Part shown: positions 1-7,277 of the stretch, one piece after another
Position numbering within the stretch: the first letter of the stretch is position 1
How the letters are laid out: the number at the start of each line of letters is the position of its first letter
NCBI RefSeq assembly: GCF_907177275.1
Contig: NZ_CAJSLV010000103.1
Location: 124,001 to 188,000 of the forward strand
DNA length: 64,000 nt
Source: Actinacidiphila cocklensis
GTDB lineage: Bacteria > Actinomycetota > Actinomycetes > Streptomycetales > Streptomycetaceae
Direction of reading: 5' to 3'
Position numbers and translations under genes: made by a program
Notes under the pieces: generated by a model
The model's input: the letters and a program-made list of their open reading frames with translations, nothing else
Database searches by the model: none
Told to the model about the DNA's origin: nothing

Positions 1-2
1 AG

Positions 3-509
3 GGGCTCGCGGCGATCTCCGAGTCCGACGGCCTGGCGATGTTCGACGCGGCCCTGACGGCGCCGCGCGCCCAGGTGGCCGCGGTGACGCCGAGCACGGC
101 CGCCGCCCCGGACCGGCAGGACGACGCGGTCATGCTGCGGCACGAACTGGCCGGCCTCGCACCGGAGGAGCAACGGCAGCGCGTCCTGGACCTGTTGAGC
201 CGCAAGCTCGGCAAGGTGCTCGGCCACGGCGAGGGGCAGCCGCTCGACGCCGACCGCAACTTCCGGGAGCTGGGCGTCGACTCGCTCACCGCGATCGAAC
301 TCCGCAACGCCCTCGCGCCGCTGACCGACGCGCCGCTGCCGGCCACCGCGGTCTTCGACTACCCGACCCCCGCGGCACTGACCGACCACATTCACCGCAT
401 CCTCGTCGCGCCGGTACCCGACGCGCGGCCGACCCGCCAGGAGTTGATCGAGACGATGGACACCGAGGAACTGATCGCGGCCGCGATGGGCGAGGGGGGA
501 CCGCGATGA
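3..509 (+). CDS. Type I polyketide synthase, C-terminal end (KR tail + ACP), partial
   Basis: The gene is open at the left edge, so only the last 168 codons are visible. The first residues (AAISESDGLAMFDAAL) match the end of a ketoreductase domain. After an Ala/Pro linker comes an acyl carrier protein with the phosphopantetheine site GVDSLTAIELRNAL and the ATAVFDYPTPAAL motif. The last ~30 residues (RQELIETMDTEELIAAAM) have the charged, helical look of a C-terminal docking segment, which implies hand-over to a separate polypeptide. The stop overlaps the next start (ATGA). The module's extender and other domains lie outside the window. Confidence 0.9.
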   Translation, partial: GLAAISESDGLAMFDAALTAPRAQVAAVTPSTAAAPDRQDDAVMLRHELAGLAPEEQRQRVLDLLSRKLGKVLGHGEGQPLDADRNFRELGVDSLTAIELRNALAPLTDAPLPATAVFDYPTPAALTDHIHRILVAPVPDARPTRQELIETMDTEELIAAAMGEGGPR

Positions 510-715
510 CCGGGAAGACACCGGCGGCCCGCGTCCCCGCCGCACGCACGCTGGGCGCGGGCGCCCACTACCGGCGCCCCGCACCGTCCCGCTGGTACCG
601 GGCCTTCCTGATGGCGATGTGGCAGATGCTCGTCTCGCTGGGCGCCGCGTTCGCGCCGCCGCCGGTGTGGCCGGACGACGACCCGTACGACTCGGGGTGG
701 AGTGACCTGTGGTGA
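506..715 (+). CDS. Small 69-aa protein of unknown function between two PKS genes
   Basis: Coupled on both sides: its ATG overlaps the upstream PKS stop and its TGA overlaps the GTG of the KS-ACP gene, so it is almost certainly translated as part of the operon. The N-terminal half is basic (Arg/Ala/Pro). The middle RAFLMAMWQMLVSLGAAF is strongly hydrophobic and could be a membrane or amphipathic helix. The tail is acidic and Trp-rich (VWPDDDPYDSGWSDLW). I do not recognise a family. It could be a docking adaptor, a membrane anchor for the assembly line, or a partner of the KS-ACP protein; nothing in the sequence decides between these. Confidence 0.6.
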   Translation: MTGKTPAARVPAARTLGAGAHYRRPAPSRWYRAFLMAMWQMLVSLGAAFAPPPVWPDDDPYDSGWSDLW

Positions 716-2757
716 GCCAGGACACCGAAGCCCGGCTGGTGGCGGCGCTGCGCGAGTCCCTCAGGGAGATCGAGCGGCTGCGCGGGAGCGGCCGCGGCGG
801 CGACGACCCGGTCGCGGTCGTGGGCATCGGCTGCCGGTACCCCGGCGGCATCGCCTCGGCGGCCGACCTGTGGGACGTGGTCGCCGAGGGCCGCGACGTG
901 ATCTCCGGCTTCCCCGCCGACCGCGGCTGGGACCTCGACGGCCTCTACGACCCCGACCCGGACCGCCCGGGCACGACGTACGTCCGCGACGGCGGGTTCC
1001 TCGACGGTGCCGCGGACTTCGACGCGGGATTCTTCGGGATCAGCCCGGGCGAGGCCGTGGCGATGGACCCGCAGCAGCGGCTGGTGCTCGAAGTCGCCTG
1101 GGAGGCGCTGGAGGACGCCGGCATCGACCCGCACTCGCTGGCCGGCAGCGCGACCGGGGTCTTCGTCGGCCACATGGCGCAGGAGTACGGGCGCGACATC
1201 GACGAAGCCGGCACCGAGGGCTACCGGTTGACGGGCACCGCGGGCAGCCTGGTCTCCGGCCGGGTGGCGTACACGCTGGGCCTCGAAGGTCCCGCGGTGA
1301 CCCTGGACACGGCGTGCTCCTCGTCGCTGGTCGCCGTGCACCTGGCCGTACGGTCGCTGCGCTCCGGCGAGTCGGACCTGGTGCTGGCCGGCGGCGCGAC
1401 CGTCATGGCCACCCCCCGGGGCTTCGTGGACATGGCCCGGCAGCACGGCCTGTCGCCCGACGGGCGGTGCAGGTCGTTCGCGGCCTCGGCGGACGGCACC
1501 GGATGGGCCGAGGGCGTCGGCGTGCTGGTGCTGGAGCGGCTCTCCGACGCGCGCCGCCACGGGCACGGGGTACTGGCGCTGGTCCGCGGCAGCGCCGTCA
1601 ACCAGGACGGCGCCTCCAACGGGCTGACCGCCCCCAACGGCCCTTCCCAGCAACGGGTGATCCGCGCGGCGCTGGCCGACGCGGGCCTGTCCACCGCCGA
1701 CGTCGACGTCGTCGAGGCGCACGGCACCGGCACGGTGCTCGGCGACCCCATCGAGGCGCAGGCGATCCTGGCCACGTACGGGCAGGACCGGCCCGCGGAC
1801 CTGCCGCTCGCCCTGGGGTCGCTGAAGTCGAACCTGGGGCACACCCAGGCCGCCGCGGGTGTCGCGGGGATCATCAAGATGGTGGCCGCACTGCGCCACG
1901 GCGTGGTGCCCGCGACGCTGCACGTGGACGAGCCGAGCACGCATGTCGACTGGTCCGCTGGACGCGTGGAGCTGGCGACCGGGCGGCACGGCTGGCCGCA
2001 GACCGGGCGGCCGCGCCGGGCGGGCGTCTCCTCCTTCGGCATCTCGGGGACCAACGCGCACGTCATCGTCGAGCAGGCACCGGTGGCGCCCGCCGAGCCC
2101 CGGCGGCCGCTGCCCGCGGTGCCGTGGGTGCTCTCGGCGAAGACCCCGGGGGCGCTGGCCGCGCAGGCCGGCCGGCTGCTGGCGTCGCCGGAGGCGGCCG
2201 GCGCCGACCCCGCCGACGTCGGCTACGCCCTGGCGTCCCGGGCGCGGTTCGCCCACCGGGCCGTCGTGCTCGGCGCGGACCGCGACGAACTGCTGAAGGG
2301 CTTGCGGGCGTTCGTCGCCGAGCCGCTGCCGGGCACCGTCGTCGGGCGCGGCGAACTGCGGGACCGGGCCGACCGGTTCGTGGCCGGCGGCGCCGTCGAC
2401 TGGGCGGCCGTGTTCGCCGGGACGGGCGCGCGGCGGGTCGGCCTGCCCACGTATCCCTTTGCCCGGCAGCGCTTCTGGTCGGTACCGGCCACGGCCGCGG
2501 GCACGCCCGCCGGCACCGCTCCCGCCGTTCCCGCGGGCGACGCCCTGGCCACCGTGCGCGCCGCCGTCGGCGACATCCTCGGCGAGTACGGGCCGCTCGG
2601 CCTCGACGACGACATCGTCTCGCACGGCCTGAACTCGCTGTCCGCCGTGGAGCTGCGCGGCCGGCTGCAGGCGCTGACCGACGTGCGGATCAGCCTGACC
2701 GACATCTTCGACAACCCGACCATCCGCTCGCTGGCCGCGTTCCTGGACCGGCCCTGA
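709..2757 (+). CDS. AT-less type I PKS module: KS - vestigial linker - ACP
   Basis: 682 aa. Residues 1-30 form a docking-like helix (LVAALRESLREIERLR). A complete ketosynthase follows, with Cys203 in DTACSSS, His338 in EAHGTGT and His378 in NLGHT, so it should condense. After the KS, the usual KS-AT linker and AT-entry sequence (WVLSAKTPGALAAQA, FAHRAVVLGADRDEL) are present but the AT core, including GHSxG, is missing. The sequence jumps to a post-AT linker (VGLPTYPFARQRFW). The C-terminal ACP carries Ser643 in GLNSLSAVEL, where the usual Asp before the serine is Asn642. GTG at 709 or 712 are both possible; GGAG at 699-702 serves either, and 712 gives a GTGA overlap. The acyltransferase encoded at 3721-4704 is the likely trans partner. 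Confidence 0.92.
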   Translation: MVSQDTEARLVAALRESLREIERLRGSGRGGDDPVAVVGIGCRYPGGIASAADLWDVVAEGRDVISGFPADRGWDLDGLYDPDPDRPGTTYVRDGGFLDGAADFDAGFFGISPGEAVAMDPQQRLVLEVAWEALEDAGIDPHSLAGSATGVFVGHMAQEYGRDIDEAGTEGYRLTGTAGSLVSGRVAYTLGLEGPAVTLDTACSSSLVAVHLAVRSLRSGESDLVLAGGATVMATPRGFVDMARQHGLSPDGRCRSFAASADGTGWAEGVGVLVLERLSDARRHGHGVLALVRGSAVNQDGASNGLTAPNGPSQQRVIRAALADAGLSTADVDVVEAHGTGTVLGDPIEAQAILATYGQDRPADLPLALGSLKSNLGHTQAAAGVAGIIKMVAALRHGVVPATLHVDEPSTHVDWSAGRVELATGRHGWPQTGRPRRAGVSSFGISGTNAHVIVEQAPVAPAEPRRPLPAVPWVLSAKTPGALAAQAGRLLASPEAAGADPADVGYALASRARFAHRAVVLGADRDELLKGLRAFVAEPLPGTVVGRGELRDRADRFVAGGAVDWAAVFAGTGARRVGLPTYPFARQRFWSVPATAAGTPAGTAPAVPAGDALATVRAAVGDILGEYGPLGLDDDIVSHGLNSLSAVELRGRLQALTDVRISLTDIFDNPTIRSLAAFLDRP

Positions 2758-2774
2758 CAGTCCCGGAGGCTCCG

Positions 2775-3701
2775 ATGACCACCGACCCCGTTGCCGCTCT
2801 CGCCTTCGACCAGCTGGTGCCGCCCGAGACGGTGAACCGGCGCTCGCCCCGCGAGGTGTTCGTCACCGACCACGCCCGGCTGGGCGCCGACGAGTACGCG
2901 ATCGCCGTGCGGATCGCACCCGACCACCCGCTGTGGTCCGACCAGCGGGCGCCCTGGCACGACCCGCTGGCGCTGACCGAGGCGTTCCGGCAGGCGTTCG
3001 TCGTCGTGCGGAACGGCTACCTCGACGTGCCGCGCGGTACGCCGTCGGCCGTGCAGCAGATCACCCTGAACGTGCCGGGGACGGACGTCTTCCGCGCCGA
3101 CGGGGCGACACCGCTGCAGGGCGTCGTGAAGGTCCGCGTCACCCAGACCGACGACTCGTTCGACATCGCGGGCGACTTCGTCGTCGGCTCGGTGCCCGCC
3201 ATGTCGCTGTCGTTCAGCAGCCTCCTCTTCGACCGCGACTACTACCGCGAGATCCGCGAGTACCAGCGGTCCCGGCGGGCCGCGGACCTCGCCGCCGCCC
3301 CCGACGCCAAGCCGGTGGACCCCGGGTCGGTCGGGCGCAACGACCCCGCCAACGTGGTGATCGGTCCCGCCGTGCGGCCCGACCGCTACCCGCTGCTGGT
3401 CGACCGGACGCACCCGTCGTTCTTCGACCGGGACTACGACCACATCCCGGCGTCGCTGCTCATCGAGGCGATGCGGCAGTCCGCGCTGCTCAGCGCCGCC
3501 GAGGCGGGCCTGCGCACGGGCGAGGCGGCGCTGACCCGGGCCGAGCTGGACTTCGGCATCTTCGTGGAGATCGACGTGCCCGCGGAGTGCGCGGTCTCCG
3601 TGGCCGGCGGCCCGGGGTCGATGGCCGCGACGCTCGGCATCGACCAGGGCGGCGTCCGCGTCGCGAGCGGAACCCTGGAACTGACCGGACTGAACCCGTG
3701 A
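2775..3701 (+). CDS. AfsA/ScbA-type double-hotdog protein
   Basis: 308 aa with two AfsA hotdog repeats: repeat 1 about residues 25-110 (VFVTDHARLG, DHPLWSDQ, LTEAFRQAFVV) and repeat 2 about 195-290 (DRTHPSFFDRDYDHIPASL, LIEAMRQSALL). Known AfsA enzymes join a beta-ketoacyl chain to dihydroxyacetone phosphate on the way to gamma-butyrolactones; related proteins act in butenolide and furan pathways. Here it sits directly after a KS-ACP gene and before a lone AT, so the three may supply and capture a short beta-ketoacyl chain. No butyrolactone receptor gene lies near it, which argues for a role in product assembly rather than a signalling island. ATG 2775 has GGAGG six bases upstream. Confidence 0.85.
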   Translation: MTTDPVAALAFDQLVPPETVNRRSPREVFVTDHARLGADEYAIAVRIAPDHPLWSDQRAPWHDPLALTEAFRQAFVVVRNGYLDVPRGTPSAVQQITLNVPGTDVFRADGATPLQGVVKVRVTQTDDSFDIAGDFVVGSVPAMSLSFSSLLFDRDYYREIREYQRSRRAADLAAAPDAKPVDPGSVGRNDPANVVIGPAVRPDRYPLLVDRTHPSFFDRDYDHIPASLLIEAMRQSALLSAAEAGLRTGEAALTRAELDFGIFVEIDVPAECAVSVAGGPGSMAATLGIDQGGVRVASGTLELTGLNP

Positions 3702-3720
3702 CGACGAGGTGGTGTGTGTG

Positions 3721-4704
3721 ATGGACGTCCGACGCGAAGTCGCCCTGGTCTTCCCCGGGCAGGGCGCGCAGCACCCGAGGATGGGCGCCGACCTGTACGG
3801 CGTCGAGCCGGCCTTCACCGCGGTGATGGACGAGTTCTTCGCCGCGGCCGGCGCCGACGGGCCGCCGCTGCGCGACGACTGGCTCGCGCCGGAGCCGGGG
3901 CCGGACTTCGACGACTGCGGGCGCGCGCAGCCGCTGCTGTTCGCCGTCGGCGCGGCACTGGCGTTCGCGGTGATCGCGCGGGGCCTGCGGCCCACCGTCC
4001 TGGTCGGGCACAGCGTCGGCGAGCTGGCCGCGGCCGCCGTCGCGGGGGTCTTCAGCATCACCGACGGCGGCCGGGTGATGGCGGCCAGGACCACCGCGAT
4101 GGCGGCGACGGAACCGGGCGGGATGCTCGCGGTGGCCGCGGGCGTCGACCGTATCCGCGAGGTGCTCGGCGACCTGGCGGGCCACGGCATAGCGGTCGCG
4201 GCGATCAACAGCCCCTATCAGACGGTGCTTTCCGGCGCAACGGCCGAACTGGACGCCGCGCAGCGGACGCTGGCGGCCAAGGTGGTCGCCTGCCGCCCGG
4301 TGAAGGCCCGGCAGGCCTTCCACAGCCCGCTGTGCACCGAGGCGGCGAAGCACTTCTGCGAAATGCTCGGGAACATCCGGCTGCGCCCGCCCGCCATCAC
4401 CATCCGCTCCACCTCCACCGCCCGCGACGTGACCGACGCGGAGTCGGTCACCCCGGAGTTCTGGTCGGCGCAACTGACCAGACCCGTGCTGTTCTGGCCC
4501 GCGATGGACGGCCTGCTCGGGTCGGGCAGCCGCATCTTCCTCGAAGCAGGCCCGAAGGGCAGCTGCGCGTCCGTGCTCCACCTGCACCCCACCGTCCAGT
4601 CCCGTACGCACCTGGTGCTCCCGCTGCTCCCCGCGGCCTCGCGCGGGCAGGCCCGCCAGGTCTTCGACGAGTCCGTCTCCACCGCCCTGTCCCTGTCCGC
4701 CTGA
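3721..4704 (+). CDS. Discrete (trans) malonyl-CoA-type acyltransferase
   Basis: 327 aa, a stand-alone FabD-like acyltransferase. It starts with VALVFPGQGAQHPRMG and carries the nucleophile Ser98 in GHSVGE, the carboxylate-binding Arg in MAARTTAM, and catalytic His201 in QAFHSPL. The AFH-type triplet points to malonyl-CoA rather than methylmalonyl-CoA. It follows the AfsA gene by 19 bases, and its natural client is the AT-less KS-ACP protein upstream. The upstream GTG at 3709 is possible, but GAGGTGG at 3705-3711 is better placed for ATG 3721. Free ATs are typical of trans-AT systems, yet the KS-ACP still carries a cis-AT scar, so this looks like a later split. Confidence 0.9.
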   Translation: MDVRREVALVFPGQGAQHPRMGADLYGVEPAFTAVMDEFFAAAGADGPPLRDDWLAPEPGPDFDDCGRAQPLLFAVGAALAFAVIARGLRPTVLVGHSVGELAAAAVAGVFSITDGGRVMAARTTAMAATEPGGMLAVAAGVDRIREVLGDLAGHGIAVAAINSPYQTVLSGATAELDAAQRTLAAKVVACRPVKARQAFHSPLCTEAAKHFCEMLGNIRLRPPAITIRSTSTARDVTDAESVTPEFWSAQLTRPVLFWPAMDGLLGSGSRIFLEAGPKGSCASVLHLHPTVQSRTHLVLPLLPAASRGQARQVFDESVSTALSLSA

Positions 4705-5150
4705 CCGCCGCCGCCGACGGCTCGCCCCCGCCGGCGGCGCGGGCGCCGGGCCGGGCGCGATCCTCTACGGTGATCAAAGCACCGCCGCCACACCGCCGGC
4801 GGTACCGCTATCGGCACCCTGGTCCGACCGGCTACGTCGCATTTATCCTGCACGGTACGGAATCAATAAGAATTCGGGCCTGATCACCCGAAAAGCAGAA
4901 ATTCCCACCCGGGCACGGTTGTACGCAGCCTGCGGTCGCCGTAGCCGGAACACCCACTTAGTCCACACCGGGCCACACCCCCCTTGACTTCACTACGACG
5001 CGGCTTGCATGCTCCTGTGCAGGGTCACCATGCGCCCTTCACGATGAATATTGCACGCACGGGTCGTATATTTATTCACGGGGAATCTGCGCCGCCTGCA
5101 CCCGCGCGCGGAATTGGTGCCGATGTTCCCGTTCTAGCGGGGAGCAGGCT
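4705..5150 (+). promoter_or_regulatory. 446-base gap, probable promoter region of the ATP-grasp/kynurenine operon
   Basis: No convincing gene is seen on either strand. The GC content drops locally (AATCAATAAGAATTC around 4861 and GTATATTTATTC around 5065), which in this genome usually marks control DNA. A new transcript probably starts here, because the genes on either side are not coupled. I could not fix a -35/-10 pair with confidence. Confidence 0.4.
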
Positions 5151-6245
5151 GTGCAGAAAAAGATCACCGAGATCTTCAACGACAAGTGCCTCAGACCCGG
5201 TTCCCGATTACGGAACAGCACACGGGACGCACAGCTGCCCGATGTGTACGCGAAATCCTTCGGGTATCTGCTGCTCGACCGCCCGCTGTTCGCATCAGAA
5301 CCTGAGATCAACGCCTTCGCCACCGACTTGGGCGCGCTCCTGGCACTCCTGGCCTCCCTGCCCGACCGGCTCTTCGACGGAGATGTGCGCGCCTACTGCG
5401 ACGCCCTCGGAATGGACAGCCGGCCGGCCTCCCTCATGTGCCGCGGGTCCGACGTGCCGCCGCCGCGCAACGCGCGGGCGGACGCCCACCACGACGGCGA
5501 GGCCTTCATGCTGGAACTCGACGTCGGCAGCCGGCTCGGCGGCACCGACACCGCCCAGGCCAACCGCGACCTGCTGGCCCTCGGCCGGATCACCCTCAGG
5601 GGCACCGGGATCGACGTCCTGCTGCGGTACTTCGTCGCCTCGGAGATCGTCGACGACCCGCAGGCCCTGGCGGACTTCGACACCGTGCTGCGCGCCGACG
5701 AGGCCGGCCGCACCGTGCTCCACCCCCCGCTGCGAGGCGCCGTCCTCGCCGGCAAGGGCATCCTCGCGATGCTCCACGACCCCCTGGTGCAGGCGACCTT
5801 CACGCCCGCGGAACAGGCCGTGGTCGACCGCGTCATGCCGTGGACCGCCCTGCTGGGCCAGGCCCGGCACTCCCCCGCCGCACTCGCCGCGCTGCTGGAC
5901 CGATGTCGGGACCGGCGCGAGGAGCTGGTGGCCGAACCCGGCGTCGGGCGCGGCGGGGTCGGCACCGTCATCGGGCACCAGGTCACCGACGCGGTGCGGC
6001 GGCAGGCGCTGCCCGACGCCGCCGCCGGGGACCACGTCGTCCAGGAACGCGTGCGGCCCGCCACCGAAGCGGTGGTGGACGCCGACACCGGCGCGGTCCA
6101 CGAGTGGGTCGCGAACCGGGACGTGTTCGTCGACGCGGAAGGCTACGCGGGTAGTTACGTCCGGGCGCTGAAGCCGGGCGACGGCGCGGTGGTCGCCTGC
6201 TCCAACCCCGGCACCCGCGGTACCTGCGTCTTCGCCGCTCCCTGA
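5151..6245 (+). CDS. Circularly permuted ATP-grasp-like protein
   Basis: 364 aa. The order of motifs resembles circularly permuted type-2 ATP-grasp proteins: RGAVLAGKGILAMLHDPL followed by FTPAEQAVVDRVMPWT (about residues 195-230), then GVGRGGVGTVIG, GDHVVQERVRP and, near the end, a conserved-looking SNPGTRGTCVF. ATP-grasp enzymes activate a carboxylate as acyl phosphate and join it to an amine or thiol, so this could form an amide in the pathway. The Gly-rich loop reads LVAEPGVGRGG, lacking the usual Lys in the first position, so activity is uncertain. The GTG start is chosen because it opens the homologous region. A TTA codon (5208-5210, codon 20) makes it a bldA candidate. Confidence 0.6.
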   Translation: MQKKITEIFNDKCLRPGSRLRNSTRDAQLPDVYAKSFGYLLLDRPLFASEPEINAFATDLGALLALLASLPDRLFDGDVRAYCDALGMDSRPASLMCRGSDVPPPRNARADAHHDGEAFMLELDVGSRLGGTDTAQANRDLLALGRITLRGTGIDVLLRYFVASEIVDDPQALADFDTVLRADEAGRTVLHPPLRGAVLAGKGILAMLHDPLVQATFTPAEQAVVDRVMPWTALLGQARHSPAALAALLDRCRDRREELVAEPGVGRGGVGTVIGHQVTDAVRRQALPDAAAGDHVVQERVRPATEAVVDADTGAVHEWVANRDVFVDAEGYAGSYVRALKPGDGAVVACSNPGTRGTCVFAAP

Positions 6246-6470
6246 ACCCGGCGGGGCGGGCGCTCCTTCGAGCCTGCTCCCGTCCCCCGCGCGCCGCGGC
6301 CCTGCACCGCCGCTCGCGCCCCCTTGCCTGCGTGCGGCACGACCCGCCGCGCGCCATCCGAGCGGACCTGCCCGGTTCCGCCTTCCGTACCTGCGCATGC
6401 CACCCGCGACCGACGTGCCTGCGACGCCCTGACCGCGGCGCGCCGGTGCGCCCCACCCATGGCCGCTGTC

Positions 6471-6550
6471 AGGAAAGGGGTTCTCCCGTGCAAAGCCATC
6501 CGCCCGACCGTGACGGACGCCCGCATACCCACGACGCCAATCCGAGGTGA
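6471..6550 (+). promoter_or_regulatory. Strong ribosome site and 20-codon leader ORF before the TDO gene
   Basis: AGGAAAGGGG at 6471-6480 is the best Shine-Dalgarno sequence in the neighbourhood and is ideally spaced from GTG 6488, which opens a 20-codon ORF (VQSHPPDRDGRPHTHDANPR) ending TGA at 6548-6550, only four bases before the TDO ATG. The end of the small ORF contains GAGGTG (6545-6549 region), the TDO ribosome site, so translating the leader would open or re-initiate at TDO. It has no Trp codons, so it is not a classical trp attenuator. Translational coupling is an inference. The rest of the 309-base gap 6246-6554 shows no gene. Confidence 0.45.
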
Positions 6551-6554
6551 CGCG

Positions 6555-7277
6555 ATGAGGGACTACTCCGAGCAGATACTCAACGGCGAGGGCAAGGACG
6601 ACTACGCCCGCTACATGCGCACCGACACCCTGCTCTCGCTGCAGCGCCGCCCCGAGGAGGTCGTCCACCGCGACGAGCTGCTCTTCCAGGTCGTTCACCA
6701 GTCGACCGAGCTGTGGCTGAAGCTGGCCTGCTCGGAACTGGCCCAGGCGAGCGAGCACCTGGCCAGGGGCGAGGAGGACCCGGCGATCGAGCTGCTGACC
6801 CGGGCCTGCCTGGGGGTCGAACTGATCACCGGACAGCTGGACATGCTGCGGCACCTGTCGCCCTGGGACTTCCAGACCATGCGCACCATCCTCGGCCACG
6901 GTTCGGGCGCGGACTCGCCGGGCTGGCGCGGGGTGCAGCGGCACAGCCGCCGGCTGGGAGCGGCCTTCCAGGCGTACGTCGACGAACGCGGCCTGGACGT
7001 CGCTGAGTTGTACCGATCCGGCCAGTACACCGCGCCGTACCGGCTGGCCGAGGCGGTGATCGCCTGGGACGAGCAGGTCTCCCTGTGGCGGGTGCGGCAC
7101 TACAAGGTCCTCACCCGGGTCATCGGCAACGGCGTGATCGGCACCCAGGGCACCCAGGTGGAGGTCCTCAGCAAGCTCATCGAGCACAAGTTCTTCCCCG
7201 AACTGTGGCGGGTGCGCACCGAGTTGACCCAGACCGGCCCGATGGGCGACTACCACCTCGCGGAGCCGTCCTCATGA
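6555..7277 (+). CDS. kynA: Tryptophan 2,3-dioxygenase
   Basis: 240 aa, slightly short for the family (about 260-280). Tryptophan 2,3-dioxygenases are haem enzymes that open the indole ring to N-formylkynurenine. Diagnostic segments are YARYMRTDTLLSLQ, the proximal HRDELLFQVVHQSTELWLKL helix and the C-terminal GTQGTQVEVL followed by HKFFPELWRVRTEL. The substrate loop reads GTQGTQ instead of the common GTGGSS, so substrate specificity may be altered. It is the first enzyme of a run of genes whose starts overlap stops, and its own stop overlaps the class V PLP gene (ATGA). Confidence 0.88.
   Translation: MRDYSEQILNGEGKDDYARYMRTDTLLSLQRRPEEVVHRDELLFQVVHQSTELWLKLACSELAQASEHLARGEEDPAIELLTRACLGVELITGQLDMLRHLSPWDFQTMRTILGHGSGADSPGWRGVQRHSRRLGAAFQAYVDERGLDVAELYRSGQYTAPYRLAEAVIAWDEQVSLWRVRHYKVLTRVIGNGVIGTQGTQVEVLSKLIEHKFFPELWRVRTELTQTGPMGDYHLAEPSS

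Noticed and set aside
568..2625. Long open frame on the minus strand across the KS-ACP gene
   Set aside because: It is Arg/Gly-rich with no domain and mirrors the real gene; it is a high-GC shadow. The same applies to long antisense frames over other genes.
2775..3701. Complete gamma-butyrolactone signalling system
   Set aside because: AfsA is present, but no ArpA/ScbR-type receptor or BprA-type reductase is adjacent; the TetR genes further right are linked to other targets.
6246..6554. trp-type attenuator before the TDO gene
   Set aside because: The leader ORF has no Trp codons and I see no pair of competing hairpins.
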